Shown piece by piece: positions 9,103-18,358 of a stretch of 64,000 bases of DNA. Within the stretch, counting starts at the first letter, position 1, and each line of letters starts with the position of its first letter. Both the position numbers and the translations under genes were made by a program. The notes below the pieces were generated by a model that worked only from the letters and a program-made list of their open reading frames with translations, made no database searches and was not told the origin of the DNA. Source of the DNA: Christensenella sp. (lineage in GTDB: Bacteria; Bacillota; Clostridia; Christensenellales; UBA3700); NCBI GenBank assembly GCA_022784465.1, contig JALFUR010000010.1, forward strand, positions 62,001 to 126,000, read 5' to 3'.

Positions 9103-10192
9103 GTATGATTATTTGATAGTAGGGGCAGGGCTTTACGGAGCAGTCTTTGCTCATGAGATGACCAAGAGGGGGAAAAAGTGTTTGGTCGTAGACAAGCGTG
9201 ACCATATAGCGGGCAATATTTATTGCGATAAATGCGAGGGAATTACCGTGCACCGATACGGCGCGCATATTTTTCATACTTCCAACAAGAGGGTGTGGGA
9301 GTGGGTAAATCAGTTTGCCGAGTTCAATCGCTACACTAACTGTCCTATAGCCAACTATCGGGGTAAACTATACCATTTGCCTTTTAATATGGACACTTTT
9401 TACGCTATGTGGGGAGCAGTTACTCCTCAACAAGCGAGGGCAATCGTCTACGAGCAAGTGGCTCACGAAAATATTACCGACCCGCAAAACCTTGAAGAAA
9501 AGGCACTGTCTTTGGTTGGTAGAGATATTTACGAGACTCTAATCAAGGGCTATACCGAGAAGCAGTGGGGTACAAAGGCAACCCAACTTCCCGCATTTAT
9601 CATACAGAGATTGCCGCTCCGATTTAACTACGATAACAACTATTTCGATTCTAAGTACCAGGGCATACCAATAGGCGGATATACCCAAATGGTAAGCAAC
9701 ATGTTGCAAGGTATAGAGGTTAGGCTAAATTGTGATTACCTTGCTCATAGAAAATATCTCGACGCCCTTGCCGACAAAGTATTGTACACGGGCGAGATAG
9801 ACAGACTATTCGACTATTGCTACGGCGCACTCGAGTATCGCTCTCTCAATTTCAAGACTGAGGTTCTCGATCAAGACAATTATCAAGGCGTTGCCGTAAT
9901 GAACTTTACCGACATAGATGTGCCATATACTCGTATTATCGAACACAAGCACTTCGACAACGAGCAGTCCGCCAAAACTGTCATCACGCGCGAGTACCCC
10001 GCTGATTGGGATGTCGACAAAGAACCTTATTATCCAATCAACAATTCCCGCAACGACCAATTATATCGTAAGTACTACGATTTGGCTTGTCAAAATCCTC
10101 GCCTCATAGTTGGAGGAAGACTCGGCAGTTATAAGTATTTTGATATGGATAAGACTATTGAGGAGGCGCTTGCTCTCGTCTCCACTCTTTGA
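9095..10192 (+). CDS. glf: UDP-galactopyranose mutase
   Basis: Flavoenzyme interconverting UDP-Galp and UDP-Galf, the donor for galactofuranose in surface glycans. 365 residues, the normal family length. The FAD-binding start is YDYLIVGAGLYGAVFAHEM. The mutase signatures RYGAHIFHTSNKRVWEW, GYTEKQWG and the C-terminal GRLGSYKYFDMDKTIEEAL are all present. The start is fixed by GGAGAGAGAG six bases upstream, inside the flippase gene. It ends the GC-richer block and uses TGA as its stop. Confidence 0.95.
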   Translation: MNKYDYLIVGAGLYGAVFAHEMTKRGKKCLVVDKRDHIAGNIYCDKCEGITVHRYGAHIFHTSNKRVWEWVNQFAEFNRYTNCPIANYRGKLYHLPFNMDTFYAMWGAVTPQQARAIVYEQVAHENITDPQNLEEKALSLVGRDIYETLIKGYTEKQWGTKATQLPAFIIQRLPLRFNYDNNYFDSKYQGIPIGGYTQMVSNMLQGIEVRLNCDYLAHRKYLDALADKVLYTGEIDRLFDYCYGALEYRSLNFKTEVLDQDNYQGVAVMNFTDIDVPYTRIIEHKHFDNEQSAKTVITREYPADWDVDKEPYYPINNSRNDQLYRKYYDLACQNPRLIVGGRLGSYKYFDMDKTIEEALALVSTL

Positions 10193-10231
10193 TATCAGAG
10201 AGAGATTTTGTTTTATTAAAATCGTAGAATT

Positions 10232-11333
10232 ATGAAAGAAATAGTGTCAAATAATTTAAAAACAGATATTCACAATTACGGGATTGATATAGCTCGTATA
10301 GTAGCTATGATAATGATTTGTTTGCTTCATACAGTAAATCAAGGAGGAGCAATAGGAAACGTAGAGATAAATAGTCCTCAGTAGTATGCAGGTGTATTTA
10401 TCAGAGTAATAACTTATTCGTGTGTAAATATATATATGGATTAATAAGTGGCATTGTAGCATGTAATTCAATAGAATTTCGACCTTCAAAAGTGTTGTAT
10501 ATTGTACTTGAGGTATTAACGTATACTTTAGTAATTACGTTGTTTTATAAAATCTTTAATCCGGATTTGGTTACTAAGGAAGTTTTGTTAAAACAAATGT
10601 TGCCTATTTTGAAACAGCAATATTGGTACATCACTGCTTATGTGGGCCTAATGTTTTTTATGCCTATCATTGCTTGTGGAATTAAATATATAGATAAAAA
10701 GTATTTATTATTGTTTACAATAGTAGCAATCTATTTTTATTCATATTTATATAACAAGTATAAGATGCCATCATTTCAATTTGGGGAAGGATACACCTTA
10801 ATTTGGCTTATGATTTTGTTTTGCCTGGGTGCAGCTTTAATAAAATAAATTTCTTTTCAAAAGTTCCTTTTTGGATTGGAATAATAATGTTCATAATCAG
10901 TGCAACGATAACTTATCTATTATGTCTAAAAGGCAAAGAATTATATTTGTCATATTGTTCTATTACTGTATTAGTAGGAGCAATTTCTATGATATTAGTT
11001 TTATATAATATAAAAATCAAAAATAAAATTGCAAAAGAAGTTTTAAAATTGTTTGGGGAAGCCACTTTAGGAGTATATCTAATTCATGTAAATCCACTAA
11101 TATGGAATTCAGTAATTTATAATTTTACAGTAAAATATCAGATAGTAAATAAACCTGTTGTTATTTATGTGTTATTGATTATTTTATCTGGCGTTTGTAT
11201 ATTTTTATTATGCGCTTTATGTGATATTGTAAGAATTGTTTTGGTGAGATTATTACATTTAAAAACAATATTGAAAAAAGTTGATACAATTTATAATAAA
11301 ATAGGTAATAAATTGTTTAAAGAAGAAACATAG
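10232..11333 (+). pseudogene. Acyltransferase family 3 (O-acetyltransferase-like), broken
   Basis: One ancestral gene of about 365 codons now split over three frames. It starts at ATG 10232 (NYGIDIARIVAMIMICLLH, typical of OatA/WecH-like membrane acyltransferases) and meets TAG at 10382-10384. It continues in the same frame to about 10435 and resumes in a second frame (YGLISGIVACNSIEF) until TAA near 10846. It then continues in a third frame (INFFSKVPFWIGIIMF) through GVYLIH to a stop at 11333. There is thus one nonsense codon and two frameshifts. It probably once acetylated the polysaccharide. It is AT-rich, unlike glf just upstream. Confidence 0.85.
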
Positions 11334-11546
11334 ATTTTCTATAATTTATCAAAAGACAGTATTCTTTAGGAGCATAATAAAAAGGGCCGAAGAACTAAAA
11401 TACAAAAAATAACTTAAAACGCAAAAGAGATAATAGTTTTTAATCAAGTCATCGCAGTTTCTTTATGAGAATAAATGTTAAAAATGGCATTATATTGGTG
11501 CTAGCTTTTTTATTTTGCAAATCGTTAATTATTTAACATTTATTGC

Positions 11547-11575
11547 TTGACTCAATATATTTGCTATTCTATAAT
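11547..11575 (+). promoter_or_regulatory. Promoter of the hydrogenase/Nfn operon
   Basis: TTGACT at 11547-11552 and TATAAT at 11570-11575 are separated by 17 bases, a near-perfect vegetative promoter. Transcription would start near 11582. The 295-base gap from 11334 holds no other recognisable feature. Confidence 0.75.
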
Positions 11576-11628
11576 TTATATGATTTAATGATTTATTATA
11601 TAATAATAAAGGAATAGAAGAGGAGTAT

Positions 11629-12378
11629 ATGTCAGGAAGGGTTATATTAGCGGAAAAAAAGACAAAACTTATTTATGTAGAAGACGGAAAGCGTTTTAAA
11701 CTTTTTGATAACTCATATAAAAAACCAGAAATTTTTAATGAAGCATTAAATCAAGTTAGAGCTGAGCAAATTGGCTTTAATGTTCCAAAAGTATTAGATG
11801 TTACATCAATAGATGGTAAGTGGACCATTGTTTCAGAATTTGTCGATGGTGAACCATTAGATAGCATTATAAAAAAGAATCCAGATAAGATAGGGGAATA
11901 TCTAAATAATTTTGTAGAACTACAATTAGAAATTCATAAGCATAAAGCGAGTGCTTTAGTTGTTATGAGAGAAAAAGTTCAATATAAAATTACTCAAGCA
12001 GATATCCCAGCAACTACTAAGTGTGATTTAATAATTAGACTTGCAAAGCTTCCTAAGAAGAACAATGTATGCCATGGAGACTTTCAGCCAAGTAACATTG
12101 TAGTAACAAAAGATGGTACTTATTATATGACAGACTGGTCACATATAACACAAGGTAATGTATATTCAGATGTAGCAAAGACATATCTACTTTTAGGATT
12201 AAATATGTCTGAAGAACTTGCAGAAGAATATTTGTCTTTATATTGTGAAAAAGGACAAGCAGATAAAAATGAAGTATTAAAATGGATGCCAATAGTGGCA
12301 GCAGCTTTACTTGCAAAAAGTAGAGAAGATGAAAGAGCTTATCTTTTAAGATGGGTAAATGCTGAAGAGATTGAATAA
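11629..12378 (+). CDS. APH/choline-kinase-like phosphotransferase
   Basis: Protein-kinase-fold small-molecule kinase of 249 residues. The catalytic loop is VCHGDFQPSNIVV (HxDxxxxN) and the metal-binding Asp lies in YYMTDWSHIT, at the DFG-equivalent position. The N-lobe has an FKLFDNSYKKPEIFNEAL segment with a candidate ATP-binding Lys. The substrate is unknown; this group is often annotated aminoglycoside phosphotransferase family without conferring resistance. GAAGAGGAG lies just before the ATG. It heads the operon, and its link to the redox genes that follow is unclear. Confidence 0.75.
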   Translation: MSGRVILAEKKTKLIYVEDGKRFKLFDNSYKKPEIFNEALNQVRAEQIGFNVPKVLDVTSIDGKWTIVSEFVDGEPLDSIIKKNPDKIGEYLNNFVELQLEIHKHKASALVVMREKVQYKITQADIPATTKCDLIIRLAKLPKKNNVCHGDFQPSNIVVTKDGTYYMTDWSHITQGNVYSDVAKTYLLLGLNMSEELAEEYLSLYCEKGQADKNEVLKWMPIVAAALLAKSREDERAYLLRWVNAEEIE

Positions 12379-12390
12379 GAGGTAAGCAGT

Positions 12391-13830
12391 ATGTATAAAT
12401 TTGACACTAAAGTACAATATTTAAAATATAAAGTATTAAAAGAAGTTGCTAAGCATGCATGGGAAGATGATCTATATGACACATATATGGATATTCCGGA
12501 CGAGATCATTACAGATAATAAACCTTCTATGCGTTGTTGTATTCATAAAGAAAAAGCAATACTTGCACAAAGAGTAAAACTTGCAATGGGTGCAGGTAAG
12601 AATAAAAAGAATCATAATGTTATAAACGTAATAGATATAGCTTGCGACGATTGTCCAAGTGGAGGTTTTGAGGTAACAAACGCTTGTCGTGGTTGTTTAG
12701 CTCATAGATGCCAAGAAGCGTGCAGAAAAGACGCTATAGTTTTAGATAGCAATATGCATGCGCATATAGACAAAACAAAGTGTATAGAATGTGGAATGTG
12801 TTCAAAAGCTTGTCCATATTCAGCTATTATTAATTTAAAAAGACCATGTCAACTTTCATGTAAGGTTAAAGCTATTTCTATGAGAGAAGATAAAGCGTCT
12901 CAGATTAATGACGAAAAATGTATTTCATGTGGAGCGTGTGTATATGCGTGTCCATTTGGTGCCATTACAGATAGATCATTTATCGTAGATGTAATAGATT
13001 TAATTAAGCAAAGTGAAAATAACACTAAATATAAAGTTGTAGCTGCTGTTGCTCCATCAATTGCGGGTCAATTTAGCTATGCAAAATTACCACAAATTGT
13101 TACAGCTATAAAAGAGATAGGATTTGCTCAAGTTGTGGAAGTAGCATTGGGTGCGGATATGGTTGCAAAGGAAGAAGCTCAAGAATTAATGGAAAAAGGA
13201 TTTTTGACATCTTCATGTTGCCCAGCGTTTGTAAAATATGTTCAAACGCAATTTCCTACATTAAAAGATAAGGTATCTCATAACTTATCTCCTATGGGAA
13301 GACTTGGAAAACATATTAAAGAAATAGATCCAAATGTTAAAGTTGTATTTATTGGACCATGTACTGCTAAAAAAATGGAAATTCAAAAAGAAGAAGTAAG
13401 CAAATATATTGATTCTGTACTTACTTTTGAAGAGTTACAAGCTTTAATGGATAGCAAGAATATTGATGCATCAATCTTGGGAGAAACAGAATTAGATAAT
13501 GCATCATACTATGGAAGAATTTTTGCTAGAAGCGGCGGTGTTACTGACGCGATTACTCAAGCAGTAAAAGAAAGCGGAAAAGATTTTGCATTTAATCCAT
13601 GTGTATGTGATGGTATAGAGGCATGTAAGGTTGCTCTATTAAAGGCAAGTAAGGGAATACTTCCAAACAACTTTATAGAGGGTATGGCATGTGTTAGTGG
13701 ATGTATTGGCGGTGCAGGTTGTTTGACACATGGTGAAAAGAATAAAGCAAATGTAGATATATATGGAAAGGAAGCGGGCTCAAAGACAATTGAAGAAGCA
13801 GTTTCTAATTCAAAAGATTTAATAAGATAA
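12391..13830 (+). CDS. [FeFe] hydrogenase, group-B-like, monomeric
   Basis: Iron-sulfur hydrogenase of 479 residues. A Cys-rich N-terminal region (CDDCPSG, CRGCLAHRCQEAC) is followed by two ferredoxin-type motifs (CIECGMCSKACP, CISCGACVYACP) up to about residue 195, then the H-cluster domain. Its three motifs are SSCCPAF (Cys276, Cys277), GPCTAKKMEI (Cys324) and MACVSGCIGGAGCL (Cys434, Cys438). These match the group B pattern more than the classical group A TSCCPxW / MPCxxKxxE form. It probably exchanges electrons between ferredoxin or the Nfn-like partner and protons/H2. HydEFG maturases are not in the window. A sensory or non-hydrogen role cannot be excluded. Confidence 0.8.
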   Translation: MYKFDTKVQYLKYKVLKEVAKHAWEDDLYDTYMDIPDEIITDNKPSMRCCIHKEKAILAQRVKLAMGAGKNKKNHNVINVIDIACDDCPSGGFEVTNACRGCLAHRCQEACRKDAIVLDSNMHAHIDKTKCIECGMCSKACPYSAIINLKRPCQLSCKVKAISMREDKASQINDEKCISCGACVYACPFGAITDRSFIVDVIDLIKQSENNTKYKVVAAVAPSIAGQFSYAKLPQIVTAIKEIGFAQVVEVALGADMVAKEEAQELMEKGFLTSSCCPAFVKYVQTQFPTLKDKVSHNLSPMGRLGKHIKEIDPNVKVVFIGPCTAKKMEIQKEEVSKYIDSVLTFEELQALMDSKNIDASILGETELDNASYYGRIFARSGGVTDAITQAVKESGKDFAFNPCVCDGIEACKVALLKASKGILPNNFIEGMACVSGCIGGAGCLTHGEKNKANVDIYGKEAGSKTIEEAVSNSKDLIR

Positions 13831-13850
13831 TAAAATAAAGAGAGGTAGGT

Positions 13851-14666
13851 ATGAATAAGATTTTAGCTATCAAAGAAATGGCACCAAATGTTAAGGAATA
13901 TCTAATTGAGTCAAAAGAAATTTCTAAGCATTGTTTGCCTGGACAATTCATAATCTTAAGAGTTGATGAAGATGGAGAGAGAGTTCCATTTACTATTTGT
14001 GATTATGATAGAGAAGCTGGAACGATAACACTACTTGTTCAAGAAGTAGGTTATTCAACACACAAAATGGGATTATTAAAAGTTGGGGATAGTATCCATG
14101 ATATGGTTGGACCTTTAGGTAACCCTACAGATTTGGATGAGTACGACAATGTACTTTTAGTTGGAGGAGGAATTGGTACTGCAGTTATTTATCCTCAATC
14201 TAAATTGAGAAAATCCAAGGGATTAAAATGCGATGCTATACTAGGAGCAAGAACAGAAAACTTGTTATTTAGCGTAGATGAATTTAAGAAAAACTGTGAA
14301 AATGTATACATTGCAACAGACGACGGATCTTTAGGAACAAAGGGCTTTGTTACAACAGTATTACAACAACTTATTGATGAAGGCAAAAAGATTGACTGTG
14401 TACTTGTTGTTGGACCAATGATTATGATGAAGAATGTTGCTGAACTTACACGTCCATATGGTATTCCAACAATTGTTTCTATGAACTGCATTATGGTTGA
14501 TGGAACAGGAATGTGTGGTGGATGCAGATTAACAGTAGATGGAAAGATTAAATATGCTTGTGTAGATGGACCAGAGTTTGATGGACATAAAGTGGATTTT
14601 GCAGGAGCAATGAATAGAAGCAGATTTTATAAAGAGCACGAAGACAAGTGCAGATTGAGAGGTTAA
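13851..14666 (+). CDS. Ferredoxin-NADP reductase alpha subunit (NfnA/SudB-like)
   Basis: FAD- and [2Fe-2S]-containing subunit of the Nfn-type transhydrogenase/sulfide-dehydrogenase family, 271 residues. The flavin domain has GQFIILRVDEDGERVPFTICD, and the NAD(P)-binding domain has LLVGGGIGTAVIYP. The C-terminal Cys cluster reads GTGMCGGCRLT...YACVDGPEFDGH. It is followed after one base by its large-subunit partner. A dihydroorotate dehydrogenase electron-transfer subunit (PyrK) is the main alternative, but no pyr genes are near. Confidence 0.88.
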   Translation: MNKILAIKEMAPNVKEYLIESKEISKHCLPGQFIILRVDEDGERVPFTICDYDREAGTITLLVQEVGYSTHKMGLLKVGDSIHDMVGPLGNPTDLDEYDNVLLVGGGIGTAVIYPQSKLRKSKGLKCDAILGARTENLLFSVDEFKKNCENVYIATDDGSLGTKGFVTTVLQQLIDEGKKIDCVLVVGPMIMMKNVAELTRPYGIPTIVSMNCIMVDGTGMCGGCRLTVDGKIKYACVDGPEFDGHKVDFAGAMNRSRFYKEHEDKCRLRG

Positions 14667-14667
14667 T

Positions 14668-16059
14668 ATGGCAGCTATAAATCAAACACCAAGACATGCA
14701 ACAAGAGTTCAAGACGCTCAAGAAAGAATAAACAATTTTAAAGAAGTATCATTAGGCTTTGATGACGAAACAATGCACGAAGAGGCATTGAGATGCTTAA
14801 ACTGTAAAACGGCTCCTTGTGTAAAGGGATGTCCAGTTAATATTAATATTCCAGGTTTTATTGCTAAGCTTGTTGAAAACGATAAAGATGGAGCATTAGA
14901 TGTGATTTCTCAATCATCATTATTGCCTGCAATTTGTGGAAGAGTATGTCCACAAGAAAAACAATGTGAAAACAATTGCGTAAGAAAGCTTAAATTAGGC
15001 GGTTCAGTTGCAATTGGAGCTTTGGAAAGATACGTAGGAGACTATGGTTTACAAAAAGGCACTGCAGATATAAAGATGCCAGAAAAGAAAGGAAAGAAAG
15101 TAGCCGTAGTTGGTTCAGGACCTTCTGGACTAGCATGTGCTGCAGATTGTGCAAAAGCAGGATGCCAAGTTACAATTTTTGAAGCATTCCATAAACCAGG
15201 TGGAGTTTTAATTTATGGAATTCCAGAATTCAGATTACCAAAGAAGAATGTTGTAGAAAAAGAAATAGATAAATTAAGAGCATTAGGCGTTGAAATTAAA
15301 CTAAATATGGTAGTTGGAAAAACTATTACATTTGCTGAACTAGAAGAAGAATATGATGCAATATTTATCGGCTCTGGAGCAGGACTACCAATGTTTATGA
15401 ATATTCCAGGAGAAGACTTAAATGGTGTTTCTTCAGCAAATGAATTCTTAACAAGATCAAATCTAATGGGTGCATATAATCCAGAAGCGATTACTCCAAT
15501 TTATTGTGGTAAAGCTGTAGCTGTAATAGGCGCTGGTAACGTTGCTATGGATGCTGCAAGAACAGCAAAGCGTATTGGTAAAGGCGAAGTATATATCATT
15601 TATAGAAGATCAAGAGAAGAGATGCCAGCTAGAAAGGAAGAAATCGAACATGCTGAAGAAGAAGGAATCAAATTTGTTTTACTTACAAATCCAGTAGAGA
15701 TGATTGGAGAAAATGGAAGAGTATCTGGACTTAAGTGTGTAAAGATGGAACTAGGTGAACCAGACGCTTCAGGCCGTCGTAGACCAGTTGCTATTGAAGG
15801 AAGCGAATTTGTTCTTCCTGTAGATCAAGTAATTGTTTCTTTAGGTACATCTCCTAACCCAATGATTAAAAATAGTTGTAAGGATATTGAATTCTCTCCA
15901 AAAGGAACAATCCTTGTAGATGAAAATACAAACAGAACTAGCGTAGATAACATCTATGCAGGCGGAGATGCTGTTACAGGCGCTGCTACTGTTATTTTAG
16001 CAATGGGTGCAGGTAGAAAAGCTGCAAAAGCGATCATCGAACAATTAGGACTAAACTAA
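14668..16059 (+). CDS. gltA: NADPH-dependent glutamate-synthase-like flavoprotein (NfnB/SudA/GltA type)
   Basis: 463 residues with two [4Fe-4S] sites in the N-terminus (CLNCKTAPCVKGCPVNINIPGF and CGRVCPQEKQCENNC, cited by their Cys pattern). FAD- and NAD(P)-binding Rossmann motifs follow (VAVVGSGPSGLACAADCAKAG, AVAVIGAGNVAMDAARTAKR). GGVLIYGIPEFRLPK is the family hallmark. Paired with NfnA it would form the bifurcating complex coupling NADH, ferredoxin and NADP. Without a GltB large subunit nearby, the Nfn role is better supported than glutamate synthase. It is the last gene of the operon. Confidence 0.9.
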   Translation: MAAINQTPRHATRVQDAQERINNFKEVSLGFDDETMHEEALRCLNCKTAPCVKGCPVNINIPGFIAKLVENDKDGALDVISQSSLLPAICGRVCPQEKQCENNCVRKLKLGGSVAIGALERYVGDYGLQKGTADIKMPEKKGKKVAVVGSGPSGLACAADCAKAGCQVTIFEAFHKPGGVLIYGIPEFRLPKKNVVEKEIDKLRALGVEIKLNMVVGKTITFAELEEEYDAIFIGSGAGLPMFMNIPGEDLNGVSSANEFLTRSNLMGAYNPEAITPIYCGKAVAVIGAGNVAMDAARTAKRIGKGEVYIIYRRSREEMPARKEEIEHAEEEGIKFVLLTNPVEMIGENGRVSGLKCVKMELGEPDASGRRRPVAIEGSEFVLPVDQVIVSLGTSPNPMIKNSCKDIEFSPKGTILVDENTNRTSVDNIYAGGDAVTGAATVILAMGAGRKAAKAIIEQLGLN

Positions 16060-16080
16060 TAAAAAATCTAACATAATTAT

Positions 16081-16136
16081 AAATTGTCAACCAAATTACA
16101 AAAATGGTTGACAATTTATTTTTTATTTCTTATTAT
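16081..16136 (+). promoter_or_regulatory. BirA-type biotin operator overlapping the bioY promoter
   Basis: A perfect 13-base inverted repeat (16081-16093 and 16105-16117) contains TTGTCAACC-N13-GGTTGACAA, close to the Gram-positive BirA operator as I recall it (TTGTTAACC-N13-GGTTAACAA). The right arm supplies a consensus -35, TTGACA (16108-16113), followed after 17 bases by TATTAT (16131-16136). Biotinyl-BirA bound here would block the promoter. The T-rich stretch after the right arm means the same hairpin could also terminate the upstream operon. Confidence 0.75.
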
Positions 16137-16157
16137 AGGCGCAAGGAGATAATTGTT

Positions 16158-16793
16158 ATGGAAATAAAAAAGATTAAAATTAGTACTAAAGACATTGCTT
16201 TAATGGCATTGTTTGTTGCACTTATTATTGCTGGTGGATTTATTAAAATTCCAACTCCAATTGTTCCTGTTACGCTTCAAGTTGAGGTTGCGCTTTTAGC
16301 TGGTTTGTTACTAGGTGGAGTTAAGGGCGGAATCTGTATGCTTATATATTTGGTTATGGGGGTTATTGGAATTCCTGTATTTACTGCTGGTGGTGGTTTT
16401 AGTTATGTTTTATATCCAACATTTGGATATATTATAGGCTTTGTTGTTGGTGCATTTGCTGTAGGTGCAAGTGTTAATTGTTTAAAGAAAAACAATAAGC
16501 TAAATGGAAAACTAAAATATTTATGGATATTGCTTGTAACAATTGGAGCTTTGTTGATTGTATATGCCATTGGTGTTGTGTATATGTTTTTGATAAAGAA
16601 CTTCTATCTTCAAACAACAATGACATTTGCCAGTGCTTTATATTATGGATTTGTACTATTCTTGCCATTTGATCTATGTGGATGTGTGGTAGCGTCATTA
16701 GTATACATAAAATTAGCACCAATCCTAAATAAAGAAAAACAAGGAAAAGAAAAAGAGCAAATATTAAATAGTGAAGATAGTTCTCAGCAATAA
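16158..16793 (+). CDS. bioY: Biotin ECF transporter S-component BioY
   Basis: Substrate-binding membrane subunit for biotin uptake, 211 residues and about six helices. BioY signatures are GGFIKIPTPIVPVTLQVEVALLAGLLLGG (cited by its IPTPIVPVTLQ core), MGVIGIPVFTAGGG and YPTFGYIIGF. The frame is open from 16104, but that ATG lies inside the operator; AAGGAG at 16143-16148 selects ATG 16158. The predicted start of transcription is almost at the ribosome-binding site, so the 5' UTR is very short. No EcfA/EcfT is next to it; a shared module elsewhere is expected. Confidence 0.93.
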   Translation: MEIKKIKISTKDIALMALFVALIIAGGFIKIPTPIVPVTLQVEVALLAGLLLGGVKGGICMLIYLVMGVIGIPVFTAGGGFSYVLYPTFGYIIGFVVGAFAVGASVNCLKKNNKLNGKLKYLWILLVTIGALLIVYAIGVVYMFLIKNFYLQTTMTFASALYYGFVLFLPFDLCGCVVASLVYIKLAPILNKEKQGKEKEQILNSEDSSQQ

Positions 16794-16964
16794 TTAAAAA
16801 TAGAAGAGCTTAAGTTCACTTAATAGTTTTTTTTGCTTGATATGTGCGTAATTGCAATATTTGGCATATAAATATTAGACAAAATTATATGTAAAATATA
16901 TTTTCAAAAAAATAAAATGTTTATCTCAATTAACCAGCTTATATATTATGTTAGGTGAATGATT

Positions 16965-17573
16965 TTAGTTGTTTTGAGGAAGTATATTTTCCTTTTTTTC
17001 TTTTTTTATCATAGTAATAATTGAAACAATAATAGAAATAACAATAATTATTTCTCTTATAGCTCCAATATATGCACCGGTAATGAAATTGTAAAGAATA
17101 TATGAACCTTCAAGCAAAATTGCGGCACCTTTTAATATATAGAAATTCTTTTGAATTGCTGCAAGATTGAATATTGTTAGGAAAATACAAGGCATAAAGA
17201 AATACCATTTTAATTCTTCAATAAATAAGCCAGGAATAAAGAATGGAATATTTGCAGCCCAAGTCAATCCTAGTAAAACTAGAGCAAACCATAAAGGCAT
17301 TTCCGTATTCTTTTTCTTTAAATAGAAAATCATAATGATATTTCTAATTGCGGCAACTGAAGATATAATAATATCTGCATATCTTGGAGAATCAGGAGCA
17401 GAAAAAGTTATAACAACGGACTCTGCAGCAAAGAAAAAGTATGCAAATATTGAAATAGATAAGAATTTTAATTTCTTAGATTGAATGTATGCAAATAATA
17501 GAATAAAAGCTCCTACTAAATCTAAAACTTGTGCAACCCAGTTTATGCTTTGACCAAACAATGTAATATACAT
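16965..17573 (-). CDS. YgjV-family inner membrane protein
   Basis: 202 residues with about seven hydrophobic segments. The N-terminus (INWVAQVLDLVGAFILLFAY) and the central IISSVAAIRNIIMIFYLKKK resemble the YgjV/Imp family of unknown function. The C-terminus is a short Lys-rich tail. It is transcribed toward bioY. A weak stem with a T run at 16811-16834 lies between the two genes. GAGGG precedes the ATG on the minus strand. Confidence 0.65.
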   Translation of the reverse strand: MYITLFGQSINWVAQVLDLVGAFILLFAYIQSKKLKFLSISIFAYFFFAAESVVITFSAPDSPRYADIIISSVAAIRNIIMIFYLKKKNTEMPLWFALVLLGLTWAANIPFFIPGLFIEELKWYFFMPCIFLTIFNLAAIQKNFYILKGAAILLEGSYILYNFITGAYIGAIREIIIVISIIVSIITMIKKEKKENILPQNN

Positions 17574-17928
17574 ATTTCCCTCAAAAAAAAACGATTTTTA
17601 ACACACAAAATATACCACTAATAATTTAAAAAGTTAAACACTTTAAATAAGATATTAAAAAAAACAATGCAATATCGTCAAATATAAAACCAAATTTTGT
17701 TAATGGCAAAAAACTCGATATTGACAAACCAAAATGCGTATTACGCAGGCAAGATTTTCAAAAAGCAAATAATATGCTAGTATAGAAGTATAAAAAAGAA
17801 ATGCATAGTAAATAGATGAAAAGCAAATGCGTTTGTAGAACTTTTTTAATAGATTATTATGTTCTTATGGCTGGAGTGGATATTCTAGTATAATAGTAGC
17901 TAAAAAAATTAATTAGGAGAATGTACTC
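17574..17928. other. Divergent intergenic region, 355 bases
   Basis: Lies between the minus-strand YgjV-like gene and the plus-strand small membrane protein. TATAAT at 17889-17894 with a weak TTCTTA upstream is the likely plus-strand promoter. No RNA motif or coding frame was recognised in the rest, which is strongly AT-rich. Confidence 0.5.
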
Positions 17929-18273
17929 ATGTTTGCAAATAAGAAAATTCTAAAATATTTCATAGTAGACATTGTTTTGTTGATATTGAATTTTATTCCT
18001 ATTTTTAAGTATTCATTAGTAATAGATTATCCTAATAATATCAAGACAACTTTTTATTCTTTATTCAGTTTTTGCATATCTGGCCCAGCTCATAATTCTG
18101 TATGGTACATAGTAATAGAATCTATATTTTTACTATTAAGTGTTGTTGCATGTGCAATGATTTTAAAGAATGCAAAAAGAGAAAATTATAATTTTAAAGC
18201 AGAGATTGTTTTATCAATAATTCAATATTGCTTATATATTCCATTGTTGTATTTTGCAATCTTTATTTATTAA
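17929..18273 (+). CDS. Small membrane protein of unknown function
   Basis: 114 residues with three or four predicted membrane helices: residues ~9-28, ~57-82 around SVWYIVIESIFLLLSVVACA, and a C-terminal pair ending LLYFAIFIY. I do not recognise the family. TTAGGAGAATG precedes the ATG, so it is probably expressed. It is monocistronic, with its own promoter and a separate downstream unit. Confidence 0.6.
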   Translation: MFANKKILKYFIVDIVLLILNFIPIFKYSLVIDYPNNIKTTFYSLFSFCISGPAHNSVWYIVIESIFLLLSVVACAMILKNAKRENYNFKAEIVLSIIQYCLYIPLLYFAIFIY

Positions 18274-18358
18274 TTAAATTAATAAAGAATTAAAGCCCAA
18301 TTTATTTCATAAATAAATTAATTGTATGTTATCATAGTAGCAAAAGGAAGGTGCCGCT

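Noticed and set aside
10420-11333. Two separate membrane protein genes
   Set aside because: Their frames join with the upstream start at 10232 into one acyltransferase-3 sequence, so they are parts of one pseudogene.
16104-16157. Longer bioY N-terminus
   Set aside because: The upstream ATG lies inside the operator arm and before the predicted transcript start; AAGGAG supports 16158.
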